A stretch of DNA of 64,000 nt from Planctomycetota bacterium (lineage in GTDB: Bacteria > Planctomycetota > Phycisphaerae > Phycisphaerales > UBA1924). The notes under the pieces were generated by a model. The model had not been told where the DNA came from, did not search any database, and worked only from the letters and a program-made list of their open reading frames with translations. This document shows positions 24,881 through 33,663 of the stretch, piece by piece. The stretch lies in NCBI GenBank assembly GCA_014584315.1, contig JACTNA010000003.1, forward strand, positions 1-64,000, read 5' to 3'. The position numbers and the translations under genes were made by a program. Each line of letters begins with the position of its first letter. The stretch's first letter is position 1.

Positions 24881-26209
24881 TCACGGCCCGAACTCGACCG
24901 CTTCTCCCTCCCCCACGCGCCCGTAACTCACCCGCTGCACGACCGCGCCGCTCGCGTCGATCAACTCCACCGTGTCCCCGTCGTTGTTCAGCGACATGCG
25001 CTGCCCCAGGCGCACGACCGTCGCGTGCGCCCCCGGCGCGAGCGTCCCGATCGGATCCAGCGACCACGTCCCGCCGGAGAGGTCGCGCAGCCGCCAGCCG
25101 GTCAGATCGACCGCCGCCGCGCCGAAGTTCCGCAGCGTCGCCGTCTCGTGCTGCCGGTCGTCGCCGGGCGGGTCCGGCAGCAGCTCCACGATCCGCACGC
25201 CGTCCGGCGCGGACGGCGCGGCGTCCGACAGCCGGAACCACACCACAACCGGGTAGTGGTCCGGCCCCGTCATCGGGTCGTGCCGGTGAGGGATGTCCAC
25301 CGTCTCGATCCGCCCCGCCAGCCCAGGCCCGACCAGCACGTGGTCGATGCTCGTCAGTTCCTGCGGAGAGTCCACCCGCCCGTTGTTGTTCTTGTCGTAG
25401 TGCGCCGTGTAGCGCTGGCTCTTGTCCAGCAGGCTCGCGGCGTTGATCAGGTCGTCGTCCGGATCGCCGGGGCGCATCGCCCGGATGTTCAGGAGCACGT
25501 CCGAGATCGGCTCGCTGTCGATGTGGTCCTTGCCGTCCTCCGACCCGTCGTAGTCGTTGAAATCGCCGACGATGATCACCTCGTACCCCGCGTCCGACTC
25601 CTCGATCGCCATCCCCACGATCGCGTCCGCCTGCGCCTGACGCTCCAGCCGGCGGTCCTCGCGCGTCGGAAACGCCACGAAGTGCAGCCCGATCAGCGAG
25701 AACCGCAGGTCCGGCTCCGCCTCGAACCGCGCGATCAGGTGCTTCGACACGCCCTTCCGCTCGCTCCCGCTCACGCCCTGCCGTTCGTCGCGCGACACGC
25801 TCACCGGGTCGATCCGCGTCAGCAGCCCGACGTCCTGCCCCGTGTACGTGTCCTTGCCCTTCACCAGGTACGGCTCGTACCCGCGCCCCGCGAGGAACGA
25901 GTCCCGGAACAGCGTCAACGCGTCCAGGTTCTCCACCTCCACCAGATGCACGATGTCGGGATCGCTGTAGATGATCACGTCCGCGACGCGCTGCATGTGC
26001 TCGGCCGCGGCGTCGGGGTCGCCCTTCCACGCGAACGAGACCTGCCCCTCTTCGGGCGCAAGCCCGTCCCACAGGAACTCCGCGTTGAACGTCATGATCG
26101 AAAGGCGCGACGTGTCCGTACGACGGTCATCCGCAGGCGACGACGAAGCCCCCAGCGACAGCGCAATCGCGCACGCCACCCCGCGACCCACCAGCCTCAG
26201 GCTCCACAT
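24881..26209 (-). CDS. Secreted EEP-family hydrolase with lamin-tail domain
   Basis: 442 residues. Signal peptide LRLVGRGVACAIALSLGASS (start at 26209 has GGGGGAC upstream). Residues about 35-320 are an endonuclease/exonuclease/phosphatase domain: SIMTFNAEFLWDG, DIVHLVEVEN, VIIVGDFNDYDG, SIDHVLVGPG, GPDHYPVVVWF. The last 100 residues form a lamin-tail-type beta domain (VRIVELLPDPPGDD, ATLRNFGAAAVDLTGW, AHATVVRLGQ, GDTVELIDASGAVVQRVSYG). It is likely an extracellular DNase or phosphoesterase. The repeated Asp/His network fits Mg-dependent cleavage. Confidence 0.82.
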   Translation of the reverse strand: MWSLRLVGRGVACAIALSLGASSSPADDRRTDTSRLSIMTFNAEFLWDGLAPEEGQVSFAWKGDPDAAAEHMQRVADVIIYSDPDIVHLVEVENLDALTLFRDSFLAGRGYEPYLVKGKDTYTGQDVGLLTRIDPVSVSRDERQGVSGSERKGVSKHLIARFEAEPDLRFSLIGLHFVAFPTREDRRLERQAQADAIVGMAIEESDAGYEVIIVGDFNDYDGSEDGKDHIDSEPISDVLLNIRAMRPGDPDDDLINAASLLDKSQRYTAHYDKNNNGRVDSPQELTSIDHVLVGPGLAGRIETVDIPHRHDPMTGPDHYPVVVWFRLSDAAPSAPDGVRIVELLPDPPGDDRQHETATLRNFGAAAVDLTGWRLRDLSGGTWSLDPIGTLAPGAHATVVRLGQRMSLNNDGDTVELIDASGAVVQRVSYGRVGEGEAVEFGP

Positions 26210-26563
26210 GTGTCCCCCGTTCCGAGGCCCGAACGCAGACCCCATCGGCACGACGCCCAGCCTACCACGGGCGTTGTCGAGCCACACATACCCGCGCACA
26301 ACCCGAATGTAACCGTAAGTCTATTGAGGACAAATACTTAGAACACACGCATCCCACGCTCCTCGTCACCGCGCGCCTCCGAGGCGACGCTTCACCGGTG
26401 CGACACGTCCTCGAATTGCGGCCCTCACGGGCGTCTGCGGGAGGAATTTCGGGGTCGGGCAGCCAATAGTTGCCCGCGTCAGGTCGCGGCCTGGGGAGAG
26501 ACGTTCCGAACACAGGCTCGCGCAAGTACCCTTCTCGTTCGGCCTCTTTTCGGAGTTCAATCC
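26210..26563. other. Divergent intergenic region
   Basis: About 354 bases between the leftward EEP gene and the rightward DUF11 gene, with an AT-richer patch at 26300-26345 (ATGTAACCGTAAGTCTATTG and on) that probably carries both promoters. No gene, hairpin or repeat is convincing. I cannot place the -35 and -10 boxes with confidence. Confidence 0.35.
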
Positions 26564-28225
26564 ATGAGCAAACAGAGCATCTCTCGGTGGGTTTGCGCCG
26601 CGGCGGCCTCCGTCGCCATCGTCGGCGCGCTCGGTATCGTCGGCTGCGAGCAGTCCGGCTCCTCCGGCGCACACAAGGACTCGGAAGTCTGGGCACGCGC
26701 CCAGAAGACCGGCGCGGCCCCGCACGCCGCCGGATTCTCCACCGGCTACGGCCGCAACGTCGCGGGACAGGACGCCCCGAGACCCGCCCCCGAGCCGCGC
26801 GCCGAGGAGCCCCGCCCCGCGCCCGCCCCTCGCACAGGCTCGGTCATCGCGGCCTACCCCACGGGCCACACCCGCACACCGCAACTCCTCGTCGAGAAGT
26901 TCGCCCCCGCGCAGGTCTCGCTGGGCGAGGAGTTCACCTACGAGTACCGCCTCACCAACAACACCGACTCCACCATCGAGGACATCGTGCTCACCGAGCA
27001 GATGTCCCCCAACTTCAAGTTCGCCTCCTCCGACCCCGCCCCCACGGGCCAGGGTGAGTGGACCATCCCCAGCCTCGCCCCCGGCGAGTCACGCACCATC
27101 CGCATCCGCGGCAGCGCGAGCAACGCCCAGACCATCGCCGCCTGCGCCGACGTCCGCTACAAGGTCCCGCTCTGCAGCGAGACCCAGGTCGTCCAGCCCG
27201 CGCTGCAACTGGCCCTCGTCGGCCCCGCCACCGTGCTGCTCTGCGACGCCTTCAACCTCGAGGTCACCGTCCGCAACACCGGCACCGGCGTCGCCCAGAA
27301 CGTCACCGTCGACGTCGCCCTGCCGCGCGGCGTGACCACCCTCGACGGCCGCTCCTCCGTCACCCTCTCCGCCGGCGACCTCGCCGCCGGACAGGCCAAG
27401 TCGCAGACCATCCAGGTCAAGGCCGCCTCCACCGGCACCTACTCCTCCTCCGCCAAGGCCAAGGGCGGCGCCCTGACCGCCGACGCGGCCCCCGTCGAGA
27501 CCAAGATCGTCGCACCCAAACTGACCATCGCCTGCGAGTCGCCCGAACGCCGTTTCGTCGGCCGACCGGTCGACTTCGCCGTCACCGTCAGCAACACCGG
27601 CGACGCCCCCGCCACCAACACCGTCGTCACCCAGACCATCCCCGCCGGCGTCACCATCGGCTCCATCTCCGACGGCGGCGCGGTCCGCGACGGCCGCGTG
27701 GTCTGGAACCTCGGCACCCTCGCGCCCAACGCCTCGCGCAAACTCACCGTCAACACCACCGCGGCCTCCATCGGCTCCGTGACCGCAAACGCGAGCGCGG
27801 TCGCCGACTGCGCCGATCCCGTCTCCTGCCCCACGACCACCGCGGTCGAGGGCATCCCCGCCCTGCTGCTCGAAGGCAACGACAACCCCGACCCCGTCGA
27901 GATCGGCAACACCACCACCTACACGCTCGTCGTGACCAACCAGGGGTCCGCCGCGCTCACCGGCGTCAAGCTCGTCTGCACCATGGACGAGGGCGACACC
28001 ATGGAGTTCGTGAGCGCGTCCGGCGAGGGCGGCGCCACCGGCTCCGCACAGGGCCGCAACATCACCTTCCCCGCGATCGCCCGCCTCGAGGCCGGACGGT
28101 CCGCCACCTACCGCGTCGTGATCCGCGCCAAGAACCCCGGACAGGTCTCCTTCCGGGCCGAGGCGACCAGCAACGAGATCACACGCCCGCTCCTCAAGGT
28201 CGAGACCACCAACTTCTACCGCTGA
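26564..28225 (+). CDS. DUF11 (OmcB-like) repeat lipoprotein
   Basis: 553 residues. The signal VCAAAASVAIVGALGIVGC ends in a lipobox. A Pro-rich linker (residues about 40-95) leads to four immunoglobulin-like DUF11/CARDB domains with the repeated pattern LTNNTDSTIEDIVLTEQMSP, VTVRNTGTGVAQNVTVDVAL, VTVSNTGDAPATNTVVTQTI and LVVTNQGSAALTGVKLVC. Each domain has scattered paired cysteines (CADVRYKVPLCSE, CADPVSCPTT), as in the cysteine-rich OmcB of chlamydiae. It is likely a cell-envelope structural protein exposed on the surface. Confidence 0.88.
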   Translation: MSKQSISRWVCAAAASVAIVGALGIVGCEQSGSSGAHKDSEVWARAQKTGAAPHAAGFSTGYGRNVAGQDAPRPAPEPRAEEPRPAPAPRTGSVIAAYPTGHTRTPQLLVEKFAPAQVSLGEEFTYEYRLTNNTDSTIEDIVLTEQMSPNFKFASSDPAPTGQGEWTIPSLAPGESRTIRIRGSASNAQTIAACADVRYKVPLCSETQVVQPALQLALVGPATVLLCDAFNLEVTVRNTGTGVAQNVTVDVALPRGVTTLDGRSSVTLSAGDLAAGQAKSQTIQVKAASTGTYSSSAKAKGGALTADAAPVETKIVAPKLTIACESPERRFVGRPVDFAVTVSNTGDAPATNTVVTQTIPAGVTIGSISDGGAVRDGRVVWNLGTLAPNASRKLTVNTTAASIGSVTANASAVADCADPVSCPTTTAVEGIPALLLEGNDNPDPVEIGNTTTYTLVVTNQGSAALTGVKLVCTMDEGDTMEFVSASGEGGATGSAQGRNITFPAIARLEAGRSATYRVVIRAKNPGQVSFRAEATSNEITRPLLKVETTNFYR

Positions 28226-28258
28226 GCCTCGACCGACAACCCTGACCGCAACACACGC

Positions 28259-28290
28259 GGGGCGCACCCACTCGGGTGCGCCCCGTTTCA
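28259..28290 (+). terminator. Rho-independent terminator after the DUF11 gene
   Basis: GGGGCGCACCC (28259-28269), loop ACTC, GGGTGCGCCCC (28274-28284), then GTTTCATT. An 11-bp perfect GC stem directly after the stop, 34 bases downstream. Confidence 0.75.
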
Positions 28291-28312
28291 TTCCACACCC
28301 ATGCCCTCCGGC

Positions 28313-28335
28313 GGCACCGCCGTCCCGCCCGTGCC
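28313..28335. repeat. Palindromic repeat, GGCxCxGGCG-TCC-CGCCxGTGCC family
   Basis: GGCACCGCCG, loop TCC, CGCCCGTGCC. Same consensus as 36384-36406 and 49421-49443; the loop is identical in all three. Confidence 0.65.
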
Positions 28336-28340
28336 GACGC

Positions 28341-28931
28341 TCAACGACGCCGACCGCCGAAGCACACAGCCCCAGCGAAAAACACGCCCGCCGTCCCAGG
28401 CCCCGGAACGACCACGAACGAGAACCCCTCGACCTGACCGCCAAGGTCCTTCGTCGATCCGAACTCGTCCGTGTACACCGTGTGGTTCAGGTGCGCCGTC
28501 CCCCCCGACACGACGCGAGCCGCGTACCCCTCGGGGTTCCATCGCAGCGTGAACAGCCACACCGGATCGCTCGCATCGAACCCCGCGTTGAAATGCGGCG
28601 GTTGCTGGAACGCGTCGATCGCCAGGATGTCGTTGTTCGCCTGCGGCGTCAGGTCGCCCAGCGAGAGCAGCGCGCCATTCCACCCCTCGACGCTCAGCCC
28701 ACCCGTCGCCCACAGCGACTCGCCGAGCACGTCGAAGACCGACCCCGCGAAGCCGACCGCATCCTCCCCGCCCCATCGGGCGTGCAACGAAAGGAGCGCG
28801 CTCTCGCCCGGCGTGACGACGCCGTCGCCATCCCCCGTATCGCCGACCGTCCACCCCCACCGCATGGTGTGCTGGGCCGCCGCGCACCCCGCGGAGCAGG
28901 CCAGCGCGAGCGCAGTGGCTCTCACGTGCAT
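28341..28931 (-). CDS. Secreted protein with CTERM-like sorting tail, paralog 1
   Basis: 196 residues. ATG at 28931 has GGAGGAA upstream. Signal peptide MHVRATALALACSAGCAAA, a beta-rich body (TMRWGWTVGDTGDGDGVVTP, ANNDILAIDAFQQPPHFNAG, LNHTVYTDEFGST), and a C-terminal tail VVPGPGTAGVFFAGAVCFGG-RRR: Pro-Gly motif, hydrophobic helix, Arg cluster, as in PEP-CTERM/exosortase substrates. It is homologous to the next two genes and probably secreted and anchored or processed by a sortase-like enzyme. The function is unknown. Confidence 0.8.
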   Translation of the reverse strand: MHVRATALALACSAGCAAAQHTMRWGWTVGDTGDGDGVVTPGESALLSLHARWGGEDAVGFAGSVFDVLGESLWATGGLSVEGWNGALLSLGDLTPQANNDILAIDAFQQPPHFNAGFDASDPVWLFTLRWNPEGYAARVVSGGTAHLNHTVYTDEFGSTKDLGGQVEGFSFVVVPGPGTAGVFFAGAVCFGGRRR

Positions 28932-28967
28932 CGCGGTTCCTCCAACCAACGCCGGCGACCTCCGGCG

Positions 28968-29573
28968 TCAACGCCGTCGGCGCCGGAGCGCAAGCGCACC
29001 CAGCGCCGCCGCCGGCACGAGCGTCCCGGGCGTGGGCACCACCTCGAACGAGAACCCCTCGATCGTCGGCGTCGCCTCCACCGACGACCCGAAGTCATCG
29101 ATGTACAGCGTGTGACTCAGGTGATTCGCCGACGTGCCCGAGACCGTGCGCGGCGAGTATCCGTCCGGCGCCCACTCGATCCAGTAGATGGCGGTCGGAT
29201 TCCCCTCCCAGAACTGCGGGTTGAAGAACCTCGGCAACTGGAACGTGTCGATCGCCAGGATGTCGTTGTTCGCCTGCGGCACGCCGTCCTCGTTCGTCAT
29301 CTGGCCGAGCGTGTCATTGCCGTCCGCAACCACCAGCGTCCCCCCGCTCCAGCCGGCAGTGCCGATGATCTCGAAGGCCGAAGCGCAGTAGTACACCGGC
29401 GGCGGGCCATCCGTCCGAGCCAACAGAACGAGCAACGCGTGCTCGCCCGGCTCCACGATCCCGTCCCCGTTCCCCGTGTCGCTCACCTCCCAATACCAGT
29501 CCAGCGTGTACTGCGCGTGCGCCAGCCCCCCACAGCACGCCAGCGCAGCCGTCGCCCCGATCGACCTCTTCAT
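28968..29573 (-). CDS. Secreted protein with CTERM-like sorting tail, paralog 2
   Basis: 201 residues; ATG at 29573 with GGGAGGTGGACG upstream. Signal MKRSIGATAALACCGGLAHA, then YTLDWYWEVSDTGNGDGIVE, ANNDILAIDTFQLPRFFNPQ, HTLYIDDFGSS, and tail VPTPGTLVPAAALGALAL-RRRRR. Shares the DWYW, ANNDILAID, DDFG and C-terminal motifs with its two neighbours. Confidence 0.82.
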   Translation of the reverse strand: MKRSIGATAALACCGGLAHAQYTLDWYWEVSDTGNGDGIVEPGEHALLVLLARTDGPPPVYYCASAFEIIGTAGWSGGTLVVADGNDTLGQMTNEDGVPQANNDILAIDTFQLPRFFNPQFWEGNPTAIYWIEWAPDGYSPRTVSGTSANHLSHTLYIDDFGSSVEATPTIEGFSFEVVPTPGTLVPAAALGALALRRRRR

Positions 29574-29771
29574 CGTCCACCTCCCGCGGGCAGGAGTGCG
29601 TGCAGGCCCCGTGCTTCCCATCCTACCAATGATGCCCACGGAACGGCACAGTGCAAGCCCTTTCGGCCGAGAAGCCAGTCCCCCCGGGCGACGCGCACCA
29701 ACTTCCGAGCCGCGGGCTTCAGCCCGCGTTCAGGGGCAACCCCGACACCCGCGCCGATCACGACACGAAAT

Positions 29772-29814
29772 GATCCAAAAACAAACCCCGCCCGGGGATA
29801 TCCCGAGCGGGGTT
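29772..29814 (-). terminator. Terminator of the third paralog
   Basis: Minus strand AACCCCGCTCGGG, short loop, then CCCGGGCGGGGTT with one mismatch, followed by TGTTTTTGG. It lies about 40 bases after the stop at 29853, so it ends transcription leftward before the second paralog. Confidence 0.7.
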
Positions 29815-29852
29815 CGAGAAGCTTGGAGCTTCGCGCTCAGTCGAGACCGCGA

Positions 29853-30437
29853 TCAGCGGCGACGACGGGCGGCGACCAGGCCGCCGAGCCCGATCAGCCC
29901 GAGGCTGGCCGGAGTCGGAACGCAGGTGATCCGAAGGCCGTCGATCGTCGGGGCGGCCTCCTTGGAGGTGCCGAAGTCATCGACGTAGACGCTGTGGTTC
30001 AGGTGGTTCAGGGTCGTCAGCGTGAAGGTGCTGCCGTTGAACGCCGTCGCCGTGATGTCCAGCGAGTACACCCAGATCGGGTTGCTGGCGTCGTACCCGG
30101 CGTTGAAGAAGGGCGGGAGCTGGAAGGCATCGACCGTGATGATGTCCTCCGGCCCGATCTGGATGCCGTCGTTGTTCGACAGCGCGCCCAGGGTCGGGTT
30201 GCCCATCCCGTTCGAGATGAACCCGTCGCAATCCTCGCACCCGGCGTTGATGTCGAAGATCGAGCCGGCGAAGCCGACGAGGGGCGAGCCGCCCATCGAG
30301 GCCCACAGCGTGTAGGTGCCGGTGGGGTTCGACGGATCCAGGGTGGCAGGTCCGGTCCAGTACCAGTGCATGGTGTACTGGGCCGACGCGATGGCCGCAG
30401 TGCCCGCGAGCGCGAGCAGCGCACAGACGTTCCGCAT
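29853..30437 (-). CDS. Secreted protein with CTERM-like sorting tail, paralog 3
   Basis: 194 residues. Signal MRNVCALLALAGTAAIASA, then YTMHWYWTGPATLDPSNPTG, AFQLPPFFNAGYDASNPIWV, LNHLNHSVYVDDFGTSK and the tail VPTPASLGLIGLGGLVAARR. A pair CEDCDG is unique to this copy. It is the promoter-proximal gene of the three, but the terminator behind it suggests separate transcripts. Confidence 0.85.
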   Translation of the reverse strand: MRNVCALLALAGTAAIASAQYTMHWYWTGPATLDPSNPTGTYTLWASMGGSPLVGFAGSIFDINAGCEDCDGFISNGMGNPTLGALSNNDGIQIGPEDIITVDAFQLPPFFNAGYDASNPIWVYSLDITATAFNGSTFTLTTLNHLNHSVYVDDFGTSKEAAPTIDGLRITCVPTPASLGLIGLGGLVAARRRR

Positions 30438-30773
30438 TGCTTGTTACTCCTCTCTTCTCACACATTCGACCGCCGCCACGTTGCAGCGGGTTCGGCCCCA
30501 TCATACCAGACTCCCCACCCGCCGCAAAAGGGGTCTGTCGCAATTTTCTGCAAGAACTTCACCCCCAAAGACCGTTCAAACACCGTACAAATGGCCCGCA
30601 ACCCCCGCCACGCCCTCCACCGACCCCGATTCACCACGATTCTCGACCCTCCGACACCCCGATTCCTTGCGATCGCCCGACGGCGTGGCATGTTTTCGTG
30701 GCCGAGCGCCCCGCCGGGGGTGCCGCGGGCCGTCGTGACGTGAGTGGACATCCGTGGGGTGGGAGGAAGAACC
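30438..30773. other. Divergent intergenic region
   Basis: About 335 bases between two divergent secreted-protein genes. It holds AT-richer sequence at 30535-30600 (CAATTTTCTGCAAGAACTTC and on) but no frame with gene-like composition, no hairpin and no repeat that I can support. It presumably carries both promoters. Confidence 0.4.
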
Positions 30774-31439
30774 GTGAACCGTTCAATCGCACCGTTCGCC
30801 GCCGGGCTGGCCGCCGCCGCGGCTTCCGTCGCCCACGCGGGCATCGTCTCCAGCACCTTCGACGCCAACACCGAGGGCTGGGTCGTCAGCGACTCCATGC
30901 TGCCCCCGAGCGAGATCTCCACCGCCGGAGCGCTCCACGTCCTCGGCTTCGGAAACCCAGGCGGCTTCATCGCCGTCCCCGATACCTTCGACCCGGGCGA
31001 GGCCGCGTTCGTCGCTCCCGCCAAGTTCCTCGGCAACAAGACCGGCGCGATCGGCGGCACCCTGCTCACCCTCGACCGCAGAGTCTGGGACCCGCCCCAC
31101 AACAACAACCCGCAGCAGGTCGACTACGCCTACGACATCACCATCTCCGGCAACGGCGTCATTCTCGGCTACGACCTCCCCACCACCACGCTCCGCTGGT
31201 CCAGTTACTCCGTCGACATCGGCGTCGGCATGGGATGGACCAACCTCGACACCAACCAGCCCGCCACGCTCGACGACATCACCGCCGCCCTCTCCGCGCT
31301 CGACGACCTGCGCATCCGCGCCAATCTCAACGACATCGGCGTCGGCTCAGGCCTCGACAACGTCGTCCTCATCCCCGCCCCCGGCTCCATCGGGCTTCTC
31401 GCCCTCGCCGGCGCGGTCTGTCGCCGACGCCGACGCTGA
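30774..31439 (+). CDS. Secreted laminin-B-like protein with CTERM-like tail
   Basis: 221 residues. GTG at 30774 has GGGAGGAAGAACC upstream. After the signal (FAAGLAAAAASVAHA) comes a laminin-B-like beta domain: STFDANTEGWVVSD, LGNPGGFIAVPD-type, AFVAPAKFLGNKTGAIGGTL, TISGNGVILGYDLP and VGMGWTNLD. The C-terminus IPAPGSIGLLALAGAVC-RRRRR is the same sorting motif as in 28341-30437. Such domains occur in planctomycete surface proteins; the ligand is unknown. Confidence 0.8.
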   Translation: MNRSIAPFAAGLAAAAASVAHAGIVSSTFDANTEGWVVSDSMLPPSEISTAGALHVLGFGNPGGFIAVPDTFDPGEAAFVAPAKFLGNKTGAIGGTLLTLDRRVWDPPHNNNPQQVDYAYDITISGNGVILGYDLPTTTLRWSSYSVDIGVGMGWTNLDTNQPATLDDITAALSALDDLRIRANLNDIGVGSGLDNVVLIPAPGSIGLLALAGAVCRRRRR

Positions 31440-31622
31440 CCCCGAATCTCCGCCCACACACGACGACATCGGACCCATCCGCCCACGCCCCGCCGAGGGG
31501 AGAGCGGAGCCGTCCCCCGGGACGTGCGGGGCCTCGCGCCCCGGGCGGCGCGGCGGTTCCTGCAACCTCGCGCCGCTGCTCCGTGCGCCGGCCGCACCCA
31601 GGCCGACGCGTACCATCGCGCC

Positions 31623-31889
31623 ATGCCCTACCGCGTCCTCGCCTTCGAGTCCACGCCGAACCCCAACGCCCTCAAGTGCCTCGTCGAGCCGCGACCCGCC
31701 GAACGCCCGCGCTCCTACCGCTCCTCCCGAGAGGCCGGCGACGACGCGCTCGCCGGCGCGCTCTTCGCCGTGCCGGGCGTGACCGCGCTGCTCATCCACA
31801 CCGGCTTCATCACCGTCACCAAGTCCCCCGACGCGCGATGGCCCGCCATCCGCGCCGGCGTCGAACGCGCCCTCCATGCCGCCGACTGA
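31623..31889 (+). CDS. Nfu/NifU N-terminal-domain protein (stand-alone)
   Basis: 88 residues. ESTPNPNALKCLVEPRP and GALFAVPGVTALLIHTGFIT with VTKSPDARWPAIR match the N-terminal domain of Nfu scaffold proteins. The C-terminal CxxC iron-sulfur domain is absent, so it is a single-domain form. It overlaps mutY by 14 bases. As MutY carries a 4Fe-4S cluster, a role in cluster supply is possible but unproven. Confidence 0.78.
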   Translation: MPYRVLAFESTPNPNALKCLVEPRPAERPRSYRSSREAGDDALAGALFAVPGVTALLIHTGFITVTKSPDARWPAIRAGVERALHAAD

Positions 31890-32967
31890 ACGCGAACAGG
31901 TCCGCGCGCTCCTCGCCTGGTTCCGGCGCGCCGCTCGCCCGCTCCCCTGGCGACCCCGAACCCTCGACGCCCCGCGCGATCCGTACCTTGTGCTCGTGAG
32001 CGAGGTCATGCTCCAGCAGACGCAGGCCGCCCGCGTCGCCGAGCGACTGCCCGCCTTCCTCGCCCGCTTCCCCGATCTGGCCTCGCTCGCCGCCGCGACC
32101 GAGCACGACGCCCTCGCGCTCTGGTCCGGCCTCGGCTACTACCGTCGCGCCCGCAACCTCCACGCCGCCGCACGCGAGATCGCCTCGCGCCACCGCGCGA
32201 CCATCCCCCCCGACCCGGCGACCCTCGCCACGCTCCCCGGCATCGGCGACTACACCGCCGCGGCCGTCGCCTCGCTCGCCCACCGCGTCCCCGCGCCCGC
32301 CGTCGACGGCAACGTCGCCCGCGTCGTCATCCGCCTCAACGGCCTCGACCTGGCCGCGGCCTCTCCGCTCGCCCGCGCCGCCGCACGCGAGCGCATCGCC
32401 GGATGGATGGCCGCCCTGCCGCGCACCGCCCACCCCGGCCTCGTCAACGAAGCCCTCATCGAACTCGGCGCGACCGTCTGCACGCCCCGCGCCCCGCGCT
32501 GCCACGCCTGCCCACTCAGAACCTCATGCACCGCAGCCCGCACAGCGACGCAGCACGACCTCCCCCGCCCCGCCGCGCCCGCCGCTCGCACACCCCTCTA
32601 CTGCGACGCGCTGCTCGCACTCGACCGCCGCGGCCGCCTGCTCGTCGAACCCCGACCCGCCCGCGGCCTCTGGGCCGCACTCTGGCAGGCCCCCACCCGC
32701 GAGCACAACGCCCGCCGCGCCACCGCCCGCTCGCTCCGCGCCTGGCTCGCGCTCGACCTGCCCCTCACCCGCGCCGACCGCTTCACCCACGCCACCACGC
32801 ACCGAGCCGCCGAGTTCACGGTCTGGAACGCGGGCACGCTCGGCGCGCCAGAAGCCCGCGCCCTCGCCAACGCCCGCCCCGGCTCGCAGTGGCTCACCCG
32901 CACCGCCGCCGCCCGTCTCCCCCTGTCAACCCCGCAGCGCCGAATCCTGCTCGAGTCTCGCTCGTGA
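31876..32967 (+). CDS. mutY: A/G-specific adenine glycosylase
   Basis: 363 residues. HhH-GPD fold with VSEVMLQQTQAARVAERLPA (catalytic Glu), TLPGIGDYTAAAVASLAHR, DGNVARVVIRL (catalytic Asp), and the 4Fe-4S loop CTPRAPRCHACPLRTSC (C-x6-C-x2-C-x5-C). A NUDIX-like C-terminal domain follows (LLVEPRPARGLWAALWQAP). It removes A opposite 8-oxoG in DNA repair. Overlap with the Nfu-like gene implies one operon. Confidence 0.94.
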   Translation: MPPTEREQVRALLAWFRRAARPLPWRPRTLDAPRDPYLVLVSEVMLQQTQAARVAERLPAFLARFPDLASLAAATEHDALALWSGLGYYRRARNLHAAAREIASRHRATIPPDPATLATLPGIGDYTAAAVASLAHRVPAPAVDGNVARVVIRLNGLDLAAASPLARAAARERIAGWMAALPRTAHPGLVNEALIELGATVCTPRAPRCHACPLRTSCTAARTATQHDLPRPAAPAARTPLYCDALLALDRRGRLLVEPRPARGLWAALWQAPTREHNARRATARSLRAWLALDLPLTRADRFTHATTHRAAEFTVWNAGTLGAPEARALANARPGSQWLTRTAAARLPLSTPQRRILLESRS

Positions 32968-32979
32968 CAGCAGGAGCGA

Positions 32980-33186
32980 TCAGGCCGACCGCCGCTCCGA
33001 CCCCGAACGATCCGTCACGTGCCGCACGAGTCGGTCAGCGTGCTGCCGTTCGATGCTCCGGAGTTTCTCAGCGACGTTCGCGATGCTCTCACCGCTCTCT
33101 CTCCAGAGTCGCTCACGGATCGCACGGATATCGTCGATCAGCGGGTCCACCCGCGGCTCGCACGGCTCTCTGTTCTGGCGCGTCAT
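32980..33186 (-). CDS. Antitoxin-like partner of the PIN toxin
   Basis: 68 residues. The ATG at 33186 overlaps the toxin stop (ATGA), so the two are translationally coupled; a longer upstream frame is antisense shadow. The N-terminal EPRVDPLIDDIRAIRERLWR and SIANVAEKLRSIERQ helices resemble small antitoxins that follow PIN genes. The order toxin-then-antitoxin is the reverse of classic vapBC, but known for this PIN subgroup. The basic, unstructured C-terminus fits a toxin-wrapping tail. Confidence 0.65.
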   Translation of the reverse strand: MTRQNREPCEPRVDPLIDDIRAIRERLWRESGESIANVAEKLRSIERQHADRLVRHVTDRSGSERRSA

Positions 33187-33659
33187 GGCGACGTATCCCA
33201 AAGAAGGTCCGGTGTGATGATCTGAGGCGGAACGAGGCCCGCCCTGAGGCAAACCCGTCGAAGATGAACCAGCTTGTTCGGATTGGCGAGGTGCCTCACG
33301 TTCCAACTGAGAAGGTAATCGAGTCGATGTGCCGTCGATACCGCGACGTGCATCGCGTCGCCACCTTCGCCAGGCCCGGGCATCACCCGCTCAGCAACCA
33401 GGAGCGTGGCGAGACCGAGCACCTCGTCGTTGATGGCCAGAGTCGGCACGCTCTCGACAAACCTCATCGCGGCCTCGCTCTGGCGAAATCCCGGCGCCGT
33501 CAACTCGCGCAAGACTTCGGCGGAGACGAACACAGAGTGCCGATCGCGCTGCGTCGCCCACCAGTCGAGGCTGGTCTCGCGACGATACAGGCTTGCTGTG
33601 TCGGCGCGATCGGTGACGCACGCGCTGATGAAGCTTGTCTCAAGGTAAACGCTCGCCAC
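33183..33659 (-). CDS. PIN-domain toxin (VapC-like)
   Basis: 158 residues. VYLETSFISACVTDRADTAS opens a PIN domain with first acidic residue Glu in YLETS; FVSAEVLRELTAPG holds the second, GEGGDAMHVAVSTAHRLDYLLSWN the third and fourth (D, then SWN). PIN toxins are Mg-dependent RNases. GC is lower than in neighbouring genes, suggesting transfer. It precedes its antitoxin-like partner. Confidence 0.78.
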   Translation of the reverse strand: MASVYLETSFISACVTDRADTASLYRRETSLDWWATQRDRHSVFVSAEVLRELTAPGFRQSEAAMRFVESVPTLAINDEVLGLATLLVAERVMPGPGEGGDAMHVAVSTAHRLDYLLSWNVRHLANPNKLVHLRRVCLRAGLVPPQIITPDLLWDTSP

Positions 33660-33663
33660 GGCG

